From Lyticum sinuosum (GTDB taxonomy: Bacteria; Pseudomonadota; Alphaproteobacteria; Rickettsiales; Midichloriaceae): a DNA stretch of 64,000 bases. The notes below the pieces were generated by a model. That model made no database searches. It was not told the DNA's origin and was given only the letters and a program-made list of their open reading frames with translations. Location: NCBI RefSeq assembly GCF_034471385.1, contig NZ_JARGYU010000001.1:186001-250000 (forward strand), read 5' to 3'. A program made the position numbers and the translations under genes. Position 1 is the stretch's first letter. Each line of letters starts with the position of its first letter. Shown here piece by piece: positions 9,291 through 18,389 of the stretch.

Positions 9291-9521
9291 ATGGATCTAG
9301 TTTCTTTAAAATATATAGGTATTGGATTATGTTCTTTAGGTTTGATGGGTTCATCTTTAGGTGTAGCTCAAATATTTTCATCTTTATTAAAGAGCATATC
9401 ACGTAATCCATCAGTTGAAAAATCATTAGTACAAAACGCTCTAATTGGAGCAGGTTTAGCAGAAGCTATGGGATTATTTGCTTTTTTAATTGCTATTTTG
9501 TTATTATTCTCATCTAATTAA
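9291..9521 (+). CDS. atpE: ATP synthase subunit c
   Basis: The 76-residue F0 subunit c has two transmembrane helices (about 8-32 and 48-74) joined by a polar loop with the signature SRNPS near residues 38-42. The proton-carrying acidic residue is the Glu in ALIGAGLAEAMGLFAF (about residue 58). Gly-rich helix packing is kept as GIGLCSLGLMGSSLG. It forms the rotor ring of the F0F1 ATP synthase in the inner membrane. In most alphaproteobacteria it lies between atpB and atpF. Here neither is adjacent: lpxI is upstream and a convergent lipoprotein gene is downstream, so the F0 cluster has been broken up. Confidence 0.95.
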   Translation: MDLVSLKYIGIGLCSLGLMGSSLGVAQIFSSLLKSISRNPSVEKSLVQNALIGAGLAEAMGLFAFLIAILLLFSSN

Positions 9522-9602
9522 AATTTAAAATAATAAAATAAAATTAAAATAAAATATAATAATTTAATAATCTACACATCAATATATAATAAAAATTCAA
9601 GC

Positions 9603-9618
9603 TGATAAGTATTTATCA
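9603..9618. terminator. Hairpin between convergent atpE and lipoprotein gene
   Basis: TGATAA-GTAT-TTATCA, a perfect six-base stem, lies in the 98-base convergent gap, two bases beyond the minus-strand gene's stop. T-rich sequence follows on both strands, so it could serve as a bidirectional terminator. The short AT-rich stem keeps confidence low. Confidence 0.4.
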
Positions 9619-9619
9619 A

Positions 9620-9943
9620 TTAATTTTTATTTTTATGTTGTTTTAAGTTAGGTACTTGAACTCCTAAATCTTCACTAGCTCTTTTTAAAGTCTTTTCATC
9701 TTTTAATATGGGATTTCCTTCATCATCATACTTAATACTGAATCCCCCATCCTCAACAAATTTATTATAAGTTACATCGCGTTTTTTCTCAAAAAACCTT
9801 TTTTTTTGCCAACTCCTGTTAGGACGAGCACAACTTACAATTGTAGTAATGATAATCATGAATAAAGTTATTTTTATTAACTTTTGTATGAATTTTAAAG
9901 ATAAAAAAGAAGAATTTTCATTACTTTTAAATTTTTTTAACAT
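9620..9943 (-). CDS. Small hypothetical lipoprotein
   Basis: A 107-residue protein with a charged N-terminus, a hydrophobic stretch at about 25-38 (LIKITLFMIIITTIVS) and a lipobox-like IVSC-A at 35-39 with Cys38 as the likely lipidation site. The mature part is Lys/Asp-rich and holds a GFSIKYDDEGNPILKDEKTL stretch. The long n-region before the hydrophobic core is unusual, and an internal start is possible. Lnt is encoded in this window, so triacylated lipoproteins are expected. It lies 137 bases after topA on the same strand. I do not recognise a family. Confidence 0.6.
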   Translation of the reverse strand: MLKKFKSNENSSFLSLKFIQKLIKITLFMIIITTIVSCARPNRSWQKKRFFEKKRDVTYNKFVEDGGFSIKYDDEGNPILKDEKTLKRASEDLGVQVPNLKQHKNKN

Positions 9944-10079
9944 TTTAGCATTTAATTATGTATCTTATATATTTTTATAAAGTTATATTTATATTTCATG
10001 CATAGTAATAGTATTATACTGATCTACTTTTACTAAATCAATATTATATATCAGATTTAATACATCATAATTATTTTAA

Positions 10080-12482
10080 TTAATATTTTTTATATACATT
10101 TTTAGATGTAATTTTTTTTGATATAATTTCTTTTGCTTTTTCTAAAGAAATTCTCCAAAAATATTTTTCATCTTTAAGAGCTGATTCATTGATACTATAA
10201 TATTTTTTATTATATAAAATATATGGTCCAAATTTACCATAATTAATAATTACATCTAAATTATCTATTTTACCAAGTTTTTTGGGTAAAGAAGCCAATT
10301 CACATGCTAAATCAGAATCTATATCATTTAAATTAATATTTTTCGGTATAGCGATATTTTTTCCACGTTTATCTTTCATTTCTCCAACTCTAATATATAA
10401 GCCATATGGTCCTCTCTGTAAATATACTGGTTGATTTGTTTGATGATAATTAGAGAGATATTTTGGATATTGTACTACATCATCAGATGATGTAGATATA
10501 TTTTTTAATAATATAACATTATGATTATTATTATCTTCTGAATTTTCTTTATTTTTTGTCATTTCAATATTTTTGCTATAATCACATTCAGGATAACCAG
10601 AACATCCAATAAACCATCCAAATTTTGTTACTTTTAAATGTAAATCTTGTGAGCATTTTGGGCATAATTTTCCATTATCCATAAATAATACATTAAATAA
10701 ATTTTTTTCTATAACACTTACTATTTCATTTCTAGAAATTGTTGAAACAGATTCTAAATCTTTTGAAAAATTCATCCAAAATTCATCAAGTAAATTTAAA
10801 TAATTATTTTCTCCTTTAGCAATTAGATCAAGTTTATGCTCTAAATTTGCTGTAAAATCATATGAAAAATATCTATCAAAAAAACTTGTTAGCATGGCAT
10901 TTAATCCTTCTCCCTTGATATCTGGAATAAATCTTTTTTTATTATCCAATGAAGCATATCTTCTATCTAATAATATATTAATTATAGAAGAATATGTAGA
11001 TGGTCTCCCAATTCCAATATCTTCCATTTTTTTTACCAAAGAAGCTTCATTATATCTTGCTGGAGGTTTTGTTTGATGTTTTTTTATAAGAATATCTATA
11101 GGAAGTACTATATCATTTAATTTTATATTTGGTAAATTTTGTTGATCTTCATTATTTTTATCATGCATTACAATATAATATCCAGGAAAATCAATAATTG
11201 TTCCAACTGTTTTAAATTTAGCTATTGAATCATTATTTATTTTTTGTCTATCTGAAGATATTGCATTTATAATAATTATAGTACTATTAAGTACTGCTGG
11301 TTGCATTTGACTTGCAACTAAACGACGCCATATTGCGTTATATAATTGATATTGATCATCATTTAAATATTCTTTCAGAGAGTTTGGAAGTAGATCTAAT
11401 CTTGTAGGACGTATTGCTTCGTGAGCTTCTTGAGAATTTTTTTTATTAGAAAATTTTCTTGGACTATTCATTGCATAATCTTTTCCATATTGATCTTCTA
11501 TCAATTTTAAAGCTGCAAATGCAGCTTCAGATGATATGTGAACACTATCTGTACGCATGTATGTGATTAAACCAGTTCTTTCTCCTTTTATCTCTATACC
11601 TTCATAAAGTTCCTGAGCGATCTTAGCAGTTTTCTTTGAAGTAAATCCTAAATAATTTGAAGCATATTGAATCATAGTTGATGTAGTAAAAGGAGGTGAT
11701 GGATTTTTTCTTGTTATCTTATAATCTATATTTGAAACAAAAAATTGACACTTATTAACTTCTTTTAAAATAAGATTAGCTTCCTTTTCTTCTAATATCC
11801 TAGTAACTTCTTGATTATTAAACTCTATAAGAATAGAATTAAAGGATTCTGTTGAACTAGAAGAAGTTTCAGGAATCTTATAATTAAAATTGGCATTAAT
11901 GGTCCAATAATCTTCTATTATAAATTTACGTCTTTCTTCTTCACGTTCGCATATTAAACGTAATGCTGGAGATTGAACTCTACCTGCAGACACTGTACCT
12001 GGTAATTTTACCCAAAGAAGAGGAGATATTCCAAATCCAACTAAATAATCTAAAGCTTGTCTTGTTTGTTGTGCATAAACTAAGTTTTCATCTATATTTC
12101 TCGGATTTAATATTGCTTTAGTAATAGCTAATTTTGTAATTTCTTGGAACGTTATTCTCAGAATTTTATCAAAAATCTCTTTAGTATCACTTATTATAAT
12201 TTGAGATATATGCCAAGATATTGCTTCTCCTTCTCTATCTGGATCTGTTGCTAAATATATTTTTTCTGCTTTCCTTGCATACAATAGAATATTATTTATA
12301 TGTTTTAATGATTTTTGTTGAATTTCATAATGAATAAAAAAATTTTTATCGCATTCAACTGCTCCTTTGCGAGATGGGATTCCACGTACATGACCATAAG
12401 AAGAAACAACAACATAATTTTTTCCTAGATACTTATTAATAGTTTTTGCTTTTGATGGAGATTCAACGATTACTAAATACAT
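10080..12482 (-). CDS. topA: DNA topoisomerase I
   Basis: An 800-residue type IA topoisomerase that relaxes negative supercoils. The TOPRIM domain opens the protein (YLVIVESPSKAKTINKYLG, then ATDPDREGEAISWH near 78-91). The catalytic Tyr lies in LITYMRTDSVHIS near 305-317. The GIGRPSTYSSIINILLDR block is near 484-501. One C4 zinc ribbon follows near 625-650 (LCPKCSQDLHL...FIGCSGYPECDYS), then a C-terminal repeat domain (GPYGLYIRVG, KFGPYILYN). Length is a little shorter than alphaproteobacterial TopA with more ribbons. The 509-base gap upstream separates it from ruvB. Confidence 0.96.
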   Translation of the reverse strand: MYLVIVESPSKAKTINKYLGKNYVVVSSYGHVRGIPSRKGAVECDKNFFIHYEIQQKSLKHINNILLYARKAEKIYLATDPDREGEAISWHISQIIISDTKEIFDKILRITFQEITKLAITKAILNPRNIDENLVYAQQTRQALDYLVGFGISPLLWVKLPGTVSAGRVQSPALRLICEREEERRKFIIEDYWTINANFNYKIPETSSSSTESFNSILIEFNNQEVTRILEEKEANLILKEVNKCQFFVSNIDYKITRKNPSPPFTTSTMIQYASNYLGFTSKKTAKIAQELYEGIEIKGERTGLITYMRTDSVHISSEAAFAALKLIEDQYGKDYAMNSPRKFSNKKNSQEAHEAIRPTRLDLLPNSLKEYLNDDQYQLYNAIWRRLVASQMQPAVLNSTIIIINAISSDRQKINNDSIAKFKTVGTIIDFPGYYIVMHDKNNEDQQNLPNIKLNDIVLPIDILIKKHQTKPPARYNEASLVKKMEDIGIGRPSTYSSIINILLDRRYASLDNKKRFIPDIKGEGLNAMLTSFFDRYFSYDFTANLEHKLDLIAKGENNYLNLLDEFWMNFSKDLESVSTISRNEIVSVIEKNLFNVLFMDNGKLCPKCSQDLHLKVTKFGWFIGCSGYPECDYSKNIEMTKNKENSEDNNNHNVILLKNISTSSDDVVQYPKYLSNYHQTNQPVYLQRGPYGLYIRVGEMKDKRGKNIAIPKNINLNDIDSDLACELASLPKKLGKIDNLDVIINYGKFGPYILYNKKYYSINESALKDEKYFWRISLEKAKEIISKKITSKNVYKKY

Positions 12483-12807
12483 TATTATTTATAATTTTAC
12501 TTTTTACTGGTTAGAAATAATCAAAAATAATTAGAAAATTTTAATTTTTAGTTAATTCATTAACTAATTATTATATTAAATTACTTATTATATATTATTT
12601 TAACTATTAAATTCTAATCATAAAATTTCTTAATAAAAAAATATATTATTATGTTTATTTACTAAGTATAATTTATTAAATTTAATATTTTATTAATTTA
12701 AAATTAAGATATATACAATACATATTATTATGGATTATATATAAATATTATGTTAAATATATATATTTATCTATAAATGTTTTTTATTAAATATATACAT
12801 CAAATTG

Positions 12808-12945
12808 ATGAATAAAAATAGTAAACTAATATTAGTATGTTTAATTTTTACTTTAATAATTATATGTTCTGCAGTGATTTATTTTGGAATAAAAGAATAT
12901 AATATTGATCAAAAAATCACTGTTACAAAAATTACTATCAACTAA
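12808..12945 (+). CDS. Possible 45-residue single-pass membrane protein
   Basis: An open frame of 45 codons from ATG 12808 to TAA 12945 in the 509-base gap between topA and ruvB. It predicts a Lys-rich N-terminus, one clear transmembrane helix (about residues 7-28, with the core LILVCLIFTLIIICSAVIYF) and a short polar tail. This hydrophobic design is more gene-like than random AT-rich frames, but no Shine-Dalgarno site is visible. A truncated CcmE-like N-terminus was considered and cannot be supported. The rest of the gap (12483-12807 and 12946-12991) shows only AT-rich sequence. Confidence 0.35.
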   Translation: MNKNSKLILVCLIFTLIIICSAVIYFGIKEYNIDQKITVTKITIN

Positions 12946-12991
12946 TGAGTATAAATTATAAACATTAAAATTTATCAATTACAAATATTAA

Positions 12992-13984
12992 CTATAAATT
13001 TTTGTCTACAAAATTATAAAATAATTTTGATTCAATTAACCAATTAATTGCATTTTCAGTTATAATTCTTCCTCTATTAGTTCTTCTTAAAAACCCTATT
13101 TGTAATAGATAAGGTTCTATTGACTCTTCTATATTGCCTCTATCTTCTGATAATCCAGCTGTTATTGTCTCAATTCCCACTGGCCCATTATCATGATAAA
13201 AATGAATATAATGAATATAACGATAATCTGTATTATCTAATCCTAAACTATCAATACGCATCATATTAAGAGCTAATATGACTACATTTTCATCAATAGT
13301 TTTGTGATCAGAAGCGAAATCTCTAACTCTACGTAACAATCTTAACGCTATTCTTGGGGTTCCACGAGCGCTACGTGCTAACATTAAAGCTGCTTTATTA
13401 TTAATATTAGCTTTAATTTTATCACTATATTTGCTAATAATAATTGATAATTCTTCTTCTTTATAGAATTCTATCTGTAACTGTATACCAAATCTATCAC
13501 GAAATGGATTAGATAATAATCCTGGACGTGTTGTTGCGCCTATTAAGGTGAAATTTGGTAATGAAATACGTATACTACGTGCTCCTGGACCTTCACCAAC
13601 TATGAAATCAATTGCAAAATCCTCCATAGCTGAATATAGCATCTCTTTAACAATATGATTCAAGCGATGAATTTCATCAATAAAAATAACATCATTTTTT
13701 TTAATATTGCTTAATATTGCTGCTAAATCTCCAGGTTTTGATATGATTGGACCTGATGTTACTTTAATAGAAGAATTCATTTCATTTGCAATAATTTGAG
13801 AAAGGGTTGTTTTTCCCAATCCTGGAGGACCAAATATTAAGACATGATCAAGACTATCATTCCTTATCTTGGCACCATTAATAAAAATACTTAAATTTGT
13901 TTTTATAGATTTATTACCTATAAAATCACTTAAGAACTGCGGACGTAATGAAATAATCTGGTTATGATCTATATTTTCCTCCAT
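12992..13984 (-). CDS. ruvB: Holliday junction branch-migration ATPase RuvB
   Basis: A 330-residue AAA+ ATPase with Walker A FGPPGLGKTTL near 50-60, Walker B VIFIDEIHRLN near 98-108, sensor/arginine-finger segments GPGARSIRI and LIGATTRPGLLSNPFRDRFG, and the C-terminal winged-helix domain ending in GFLRRTNRGRIIT. RuvB drives branch migration with RuvA and RuvC. ruvA and ruvC usually sit upstream but are absent here. The upstream neighbour, 18 bases away on the same strand, is the FliS-like gene. Length and motifs are normal for the family. Confidence 0.97.
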   Translation of the reverse strand: MEENIDHNQIISLRPQFLSDFIGNKSIKTNLSIFINGAKIRNDSLDHVLIFGPPGLGKTTLSQIIANEMNSSIKVTSGPIISKPGDLAAILSNIKKNDVIFIDEIHRLNHIVKEMLYSAMEDFAIDFIVGEGPGARSIRISLPNFTLIGATTRPGLLSNPFRDRFGIQLQIEFYKEEELSIIISKYSDKIKANINNKAALMLARSARGTPRIALRLLRRVRDFASDHKTIDENVVILALNMMRIDSLGLDNTDYRYIHYIHFYHDNGPVGIETITAGLSEDRGNIEESIEPYLLQIGFLRRTNRGRIITENAINWLIESKLFYNFVDKNL

Positions 13985-14002
13985 ATAAGACGTAAAATTA
14001 TC

Positions 14003-14485
14003 TTACAAGGAATAATTATTAGGATTTAGTACTTTTTCAAATACATTAACCAAATTAGTAATATCTTTTAGAGTTTTTTCATCTCTCATTGTTTGAAATC
14101 TAATGATCATGACTTTTAATTCATCTAATGAAACAATAATTTGCATTATTATTTCATCTTTTTCGCTTTTATCATATAATATCCTTTTAAAATCTTTACT
14201 TATATTTGATAAAATTTTAATCATTGTATTTGTAGTATCAATAATATGATAAGATGATGTTTTTCTATTAATAATAGTATCACTACTTTTTAGTTTATTT
14301 GATATATCAAAACACTCTTTTAATTTATCTTTTATTCCATTAAAAAAAATGGATAAATATTTATGCGCAGCAGCATCACTCATCACACTATGATATAAAT
14401 TAGATGTAACATCAGATGTATTCTGATAACTATTTTCTGTATTAGAATTTAATTCTAACTCATTTATATTATGTAAACTCATCAA
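14003..14485 (-). CDS. Putative FliS-like flagellar chaperone
   Basis: A 160-residue, largely helical protein immediately downstream of fliD on the same strand (111-base gap), the usual place of fliS. After a polar Asn/Ser-rich N-terminus (1-30), residues ~35-150 form four amphipathic helices. The layout is compatible with FliS: a YLSIFFNGIKDKLKECFDI first helix, a SNISKDFKRILYDKS turn, then a long helix with DELKVMIIRFQTM. FliS binds the flagellin C-terminus before export. The sequence match is weak and the call rests mainly on position. It could be an unrelated helical protein. ruvB follows by 18 bases and may be co-transcribed. Confidence 0.4.
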   Translation of the reverse strand: MMSLHNINELELNSNTENSYQNTSDVTSNLYHSVMSDAAAHKYLSIFFNGIKDKLKECFDISNKLKSSDTIINRKTSSYHIIDTTNTMIKILSNISKDFKRILYDKSEKDEIIMQIIVSLDELKVMIIRFQTMRDEKTLKDITNLVNVFEKVLNPNNYSL

Positions 14486-14596
14486 TACAATATTTAAAAT
14501 ATAAAAAAATAATAAATAATATTTTACATTAAAAATATCATAAAAAAAACAATAATATTTTATTTAAAGCTATAAGATTTATAATTTGATATGTTA

Positions 14597-17479
14597 TTAT
14601 TTTTGTGAACCTATATCAAACACATCACTTATAATATCTAAGATTATTTGTTGTTGTTGTTCAGCTGCATTAAAAGAAACATACATATTATTAATTTCTA
14701 CTATCTTTTTATGTAGAATTTCATCTTTTGATTGTTCATTTTTACCATATTGATCAAATAAATCTTTAATTTCATCAGAAATACGTTTAATATTATTGAC
14801 AATAACACTATTATCATTATAACTATATAAAGTTTGAAAAAAATTTAACATCAAAGGATTAGAAATAACTATTCTACTATCATCAGTACCACGTCCTAAG
14901 TAATTGATAGTAAATCCTGTTACTTGTAATTCGGATTGATCACAATTATTAATTGTTATTATTCCTCCTTTTGTTAAATCAGATCTATCCAGTAAAGAGA
15001 AAGTTGCTGTTTTAGGGAATTCTATTAAATCAGAACCTATTGTAAATTTAGCTTTTGCTATTTCTGAGGTTTCATAAAACTTTTCTGAATTATTATAAAT
15101 CTCTCTTTGTATTATACATCCACCGAAAACACCGGAAGGATCATCTAATTCTATATTACTATTAACATTATTGTTAACATTCAACAGGGAGAGACACAAC
15201 CGCACACCCCCCTCAACTCCCCCCATTGTAATATATGATATTACATTTGTCAATTCAGAATAACTATTAATATCATCTATTATTTCTGAGAGTGACTGTT
15301 GATTACGTCCCGGTATTACTATAGGTATTCCATTTAGGATAAAACTATGATCATTATTATCAAATCCTAAATCTTCAATAGTAATATTTGTAGTATAAAG
15401 TGATGTATCAAATATAGAATTTAAACATTTATTTGGATCAAAAAGTGAGAGTTTTGGTTTAATTTGTGTATAATCTGAATTACTATTATCTCCTGTTAAT
15501 GTTAAAAAATACTTTCCATTATTATTATTTATATTACCAACTATATGAGACAGTTGTGTTTTTTGATTAATTTTATTTAATATATCATTTAAAGAATCTC
15601 CTGATCCAATTAGAATAGGTACATCATTTATATAAAAAGTTCCTGGTGAAAAATGATATATTTCATTGTTTTCGCTAACAATTGGCAAATTATTTGAATC
15701 AAATCCAATTGATGAATATGATTTTACAGATGAGCGATTAATATTAATATCTAAATATGCTTCTTTCATTGTGGTAGGAGCCCCATACCAGAGTTTTGGA
15801 TCACATTTGAATCCTTTATGGAAGTTAGGATTACTTGATTGATAAAAATAATTAAAAATCTGTTGAAATTCAGTAAAGTTTTGATGGATATTTTGGTTTA
15901 ATTTATCCCTATCTATTTTTAATAAGTTATTATATTTAATATTTTGTTGTACAATTTTTCCTGTTTTTTCATCAATTGTTTCTATAACATCTTTTATTTC
16001 ATTTTCTAGATCAATTCCAATATTTAATGAAGATATATCAGAAATAGTATTATCAATTGTAAATTTTAATAATCTGATATCCATATTATCATATAAAACA
16101 GATTTTTTATTAGAAGATGAATTTAAACTTCTATATGTATATTTTGTTAATAATTTATTAAGATCATTTAATTTATTTACGAATTCTTCAATTGTATCTC
16201 CAATTTTCTTATAATTAGGTAATATACTTATACTTATGCCTTGTGGTGGAGTTAAATGTTTAGCTATAATAGTTAAATCAATACTTTTATCTATGAAACT
16301 ATTACTAGGATTATTTATATTATATCCATTAATATTCATTAATAAATCTTGAGCACTTGTTACTGAATGTGAATATAAATTACCATCTGTATCTGTTCCA
16401 TCTTTAAATATATCACTTAAAACTAATCCACTATTTGTTCCATTAATAGTAATATTATTATCTATTATAGTAAATTTATTATTAATTCCTGTATTTTGAG
16501 ATTTAAGTATAATTTTGTAATTTCCTATTCCTGAATAAATAACTTTTGCTTCTAATCCTGTATCTTTTTTATATGTATCAATTTTATTTGCAATAATTTT
16601 AAGTGTATCTCCATATATTATTTTAACAGAACAAAATTCTTCTTTTTTATCCATAAATTTGTTAATAGGATTAGAAATATTTGAGTCATTTTGAAGATTA
16701 ATAAATATATTTTCTTCATCAATTATTAAATAATCATTTTCTACTCCTATTTTATTTGAAATAAGTCTTAATTTTATATCATCAGTGATTGATGCAATAA
16801 CTCCATGATCTTTAGTTTGTGTATTAATTTTATTAACGATATCTGTAATTGAATCTCCATGATTAAGTGATATATATATTTCATTTAAATAAAATCCTCC
16901 ACTTTTAAATTTCTCTGGTGTAGATGTATTACTAACAATAGAAGATATTTTATCAGGGAAACTTTGTTTAGTAACTCTACAATTATTATTTTTTAAAATA
17001 TTAATATTTCCTGGTTTAAATAAATTTGGATCTGTTCCATTTATAGGTTGTGTTACATTCGTAGATTGGGATGAAAATATTTTACTTTGCCATTGTTCTG
17101 CTTGAGCTATTTGATTTATATTTATTTTTACTTCATTTTCTGAAAAATTTTCTCCAAAATAAATCGATAAATAATTATCTATTTCATTATTGTAGACATT
17201 AATTTTTGAATTAAAAACAGTTTCTATTTTCTTTAGAATATTTGAAGTTAAAAAATCATTTACATTAATAAGATTATTAATACTATTATTAATTTCTCCA
17301 AAAGCTTGTATTTTTTGTTCGTCAATATCTATATTATCTTTTATTTTTTGTGATTTATTATTAGAATTATTATAATCATATGATGATTTAGCTACTTCTT
17401 CTATACTCCCTAATTGTCTCATATCTACAACTTTTTCTCCAATTTTTACGTATATAGGATTATTTTGAATATTTGGCAT
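14597..17479 (-). CDS. fliD: Flagellar hook-associated protein 2 (filament cap), enlarged
   Basis: A 960-residue FliD/HAP2-like protein, longer than the usual 450-700. The N-terminal D0/D1 region contains VKINININQIAQAEQWQSKIF (116-135) after an interrupted start, the equivalent of FliD's V-LA-aq-S-F segment. Flagellin-hook-IN-like units recur near 195-240, 286-330, 613-660 and 705-760, each with a GDS/TLxxIxxKIN core. The middle has the FliD order: LLMNINGYNINNPSN, a temporarily repeated FVNKLNDLNKLL, then DIRLLKF...SLNIGIDLEN...LLKIDRDKLN...FTEFQQIF. FliD caps the filament and directs flagellin assembly outside the cell. No other structural flagellar gene is in the window, so whether a full flagellum exists is unknown. 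Confidence 0.72.
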   Translation of the reverse strand: MPNIQNNPIYVKIGEKVVDMRQLGSIEEVAKSSYDYNNSNNKSQKIKDNIDIDEQKIQAFGEINNSINNLINVNDFLTSNILKKIETVFNSKINVYNNEIDNYLSIYFGENFSENEVKININQIAQAEQWQSKIFSSQSTNVTQPINGTDPNLFKPGNINILKNNNCRVTKQSFPDKISSIVSNTSTPEKFKSGGFYLNEIYISLNHGDSITDIVNKINTQTKDHGVIASITDDIKLRLISNKIGVENDYLIIDEENIFINLQNDSNISNPINKFMDKKEEFCSVKIIYGDTLKIIANKIDTYKKDTGLEAKVIYSGIGNYKIILKSQNTGINNKFTIIDNNITINGTNSGLVLSDIFKDGTDTDGNLYSHSVTSAQDLLMNINGYNINNPSNSFIDKSIDLTIIAKHLTPPQGISISILPNYKKIGDTIEEFVNKLNDLNKLLTKYTYRSLNSSSNKKSVLYDNMDIRLLKFTIDNTISDISSLNIGIDLENEIKDVIETIDEKTGKIVQQNIKYNNLLKIDRDKLNQNIHQNFTEFQQIFNYFYQSSNPNFHKGFKCDPKLWYGAPTTMKEAYLDININRSSVKSYSSIGFDSNNLPIVSENNEIYHFSPGTFYINDVPILIGSGDSLNDILNKINQKTQLSHIVGNINNNNGKYFLTLTGDNSNSDYTQIKPKLSLFDPNKCLNSIFDTSLYTTNITIEDLGFDNNDHSFILNGIPIVIPGRNQQSLSEIIDDINSYSELTNVISYITMGGVEGGVRLCLSLLNVNNNVNSNIELDDPSGVFGGCIIQREIYNNSEKFYETSEIAKAKFTIGSDLIEFPKTATFSLLDRSDLTKGGIITINNCDQSELQVTGFTINYLGRGTDDSRIVISNPLMLNFFQTLYSYNDNSVIVNNIKRISDEIKDLFDQYGKNEQSKDEILHKKIVEINNMYVSFNAAEQQQQIILDIISDVFDIGSQK

Positions 17480-17672
17480 ATTTTAAAGTTATAATAAAAT
17501 TATTTTATTTTTTATGACGTACTTTATACCATGAGTTATACTAGAATTAAAATGTATATATTAATGGAACTTTAATAATAAAGTTTTAGAAATTCTTTTA
17601 GTAATAAATACTAATATATTAAAATTAATAAATTTATATGTATAAAGTATTTAACTTTTTATATAAAATAAT

Positions 17673-18179
17673 ATGATTAATATCACAAAAGTTGTGCATT
17701 ATAACGTGAAAGATATTTTAAGAACTATTTCTGATATTGAGTCTTATCCGAAATTTATATTTTGGTGTAAAGAAATAAAAATTTTATCTAGAGATAAATT
17801 TAATATAATAGCTGATGTTCAGGCAAATATAGGAATGATCAGCACTTCATATAGATCTCATATTAAAATAGATGACTATACTGATAATAACTCTGATAAT
17901 AGATATGCATCTATTGCAGTCATAGCAAACGATGATGGACCATTTAAATATATGCAGACTCTTTGGATTATTACAGAACTTGATTATAATACAACAGAAG
18001 TTAATTTTTCAATGAATTTCAAGTTTAAAAATATAATTAAAAATACTTTATCTAAATTTCTTATAAAAAGTATAGTAAAAAACACTATCTCATCATTTGT
18101 AGATTATATTAGTACTTCTTTAAAAAAAAAATCCAAATCTACATTACAAACTATAAAAAAACCAGAAATTGATAAATAA
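17673..18179 (+). CDS. COQ10/RatA-type START-domain protein
   Basis: A 168-residue single-domain protein of the polyketide cyclase/START superfamily. It opens with KVVHYNVKDILRTISDIESYPKFIFWCKEI, matching the vxaxxexLFdLVaDVExYPeFLPWC signature of COQ10/RatA. Central beta strands (IIADVQANIGMISTSYRSHI) and FSMNFKFKN before the long C-terminal helix also fit, and a Lys-rich tail follows. Members bind ubiquinone or other hydrophobic ligands and aid respiratory electron transfer. The E. coli homologue was named RatA. The LPW of the signature is IFW here. It stands alone between divergent fliD and gltX. Confidence 0.8.
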   Translation: MINITKVVHYNVKDILRTISDIESYPKFIFWCKEIKILSRDKFNIIADVQANIGMISTSYRSHIKIDDYTDNNSDNRYASIAVIANDDGPFKYMQTLWIITELDYNTTEVNFSMNFKFKNIIKNTLSKFLIKSIVKNTISSFVDYISTSLKKKSKSTLQTIKKPEIDK

Positions 18180-18389
18180 TAAATAACAAATCAATAAATT
18201 ATATATAAACAAAAAATATTTATCATATATATAATAAAATATCATGTAAATTATACAAATTGTTATAAATTAAGTTTTTCTTCTAGAATTAGTAAGAACA
18301 ATTTTTCTTAGTAAGAATTAATACATCATTGTATAAATTAATATAGTAAAGTATACTTCAAAAATACGATGATCATAATATCTATTTTT

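Noticed and set aside
12808..12945. CcmE (cytochrome c maturation) N-terminus
   Set aside because: The membrane helix is compatible but the following conserved beta domain and haem-binding His are missing.
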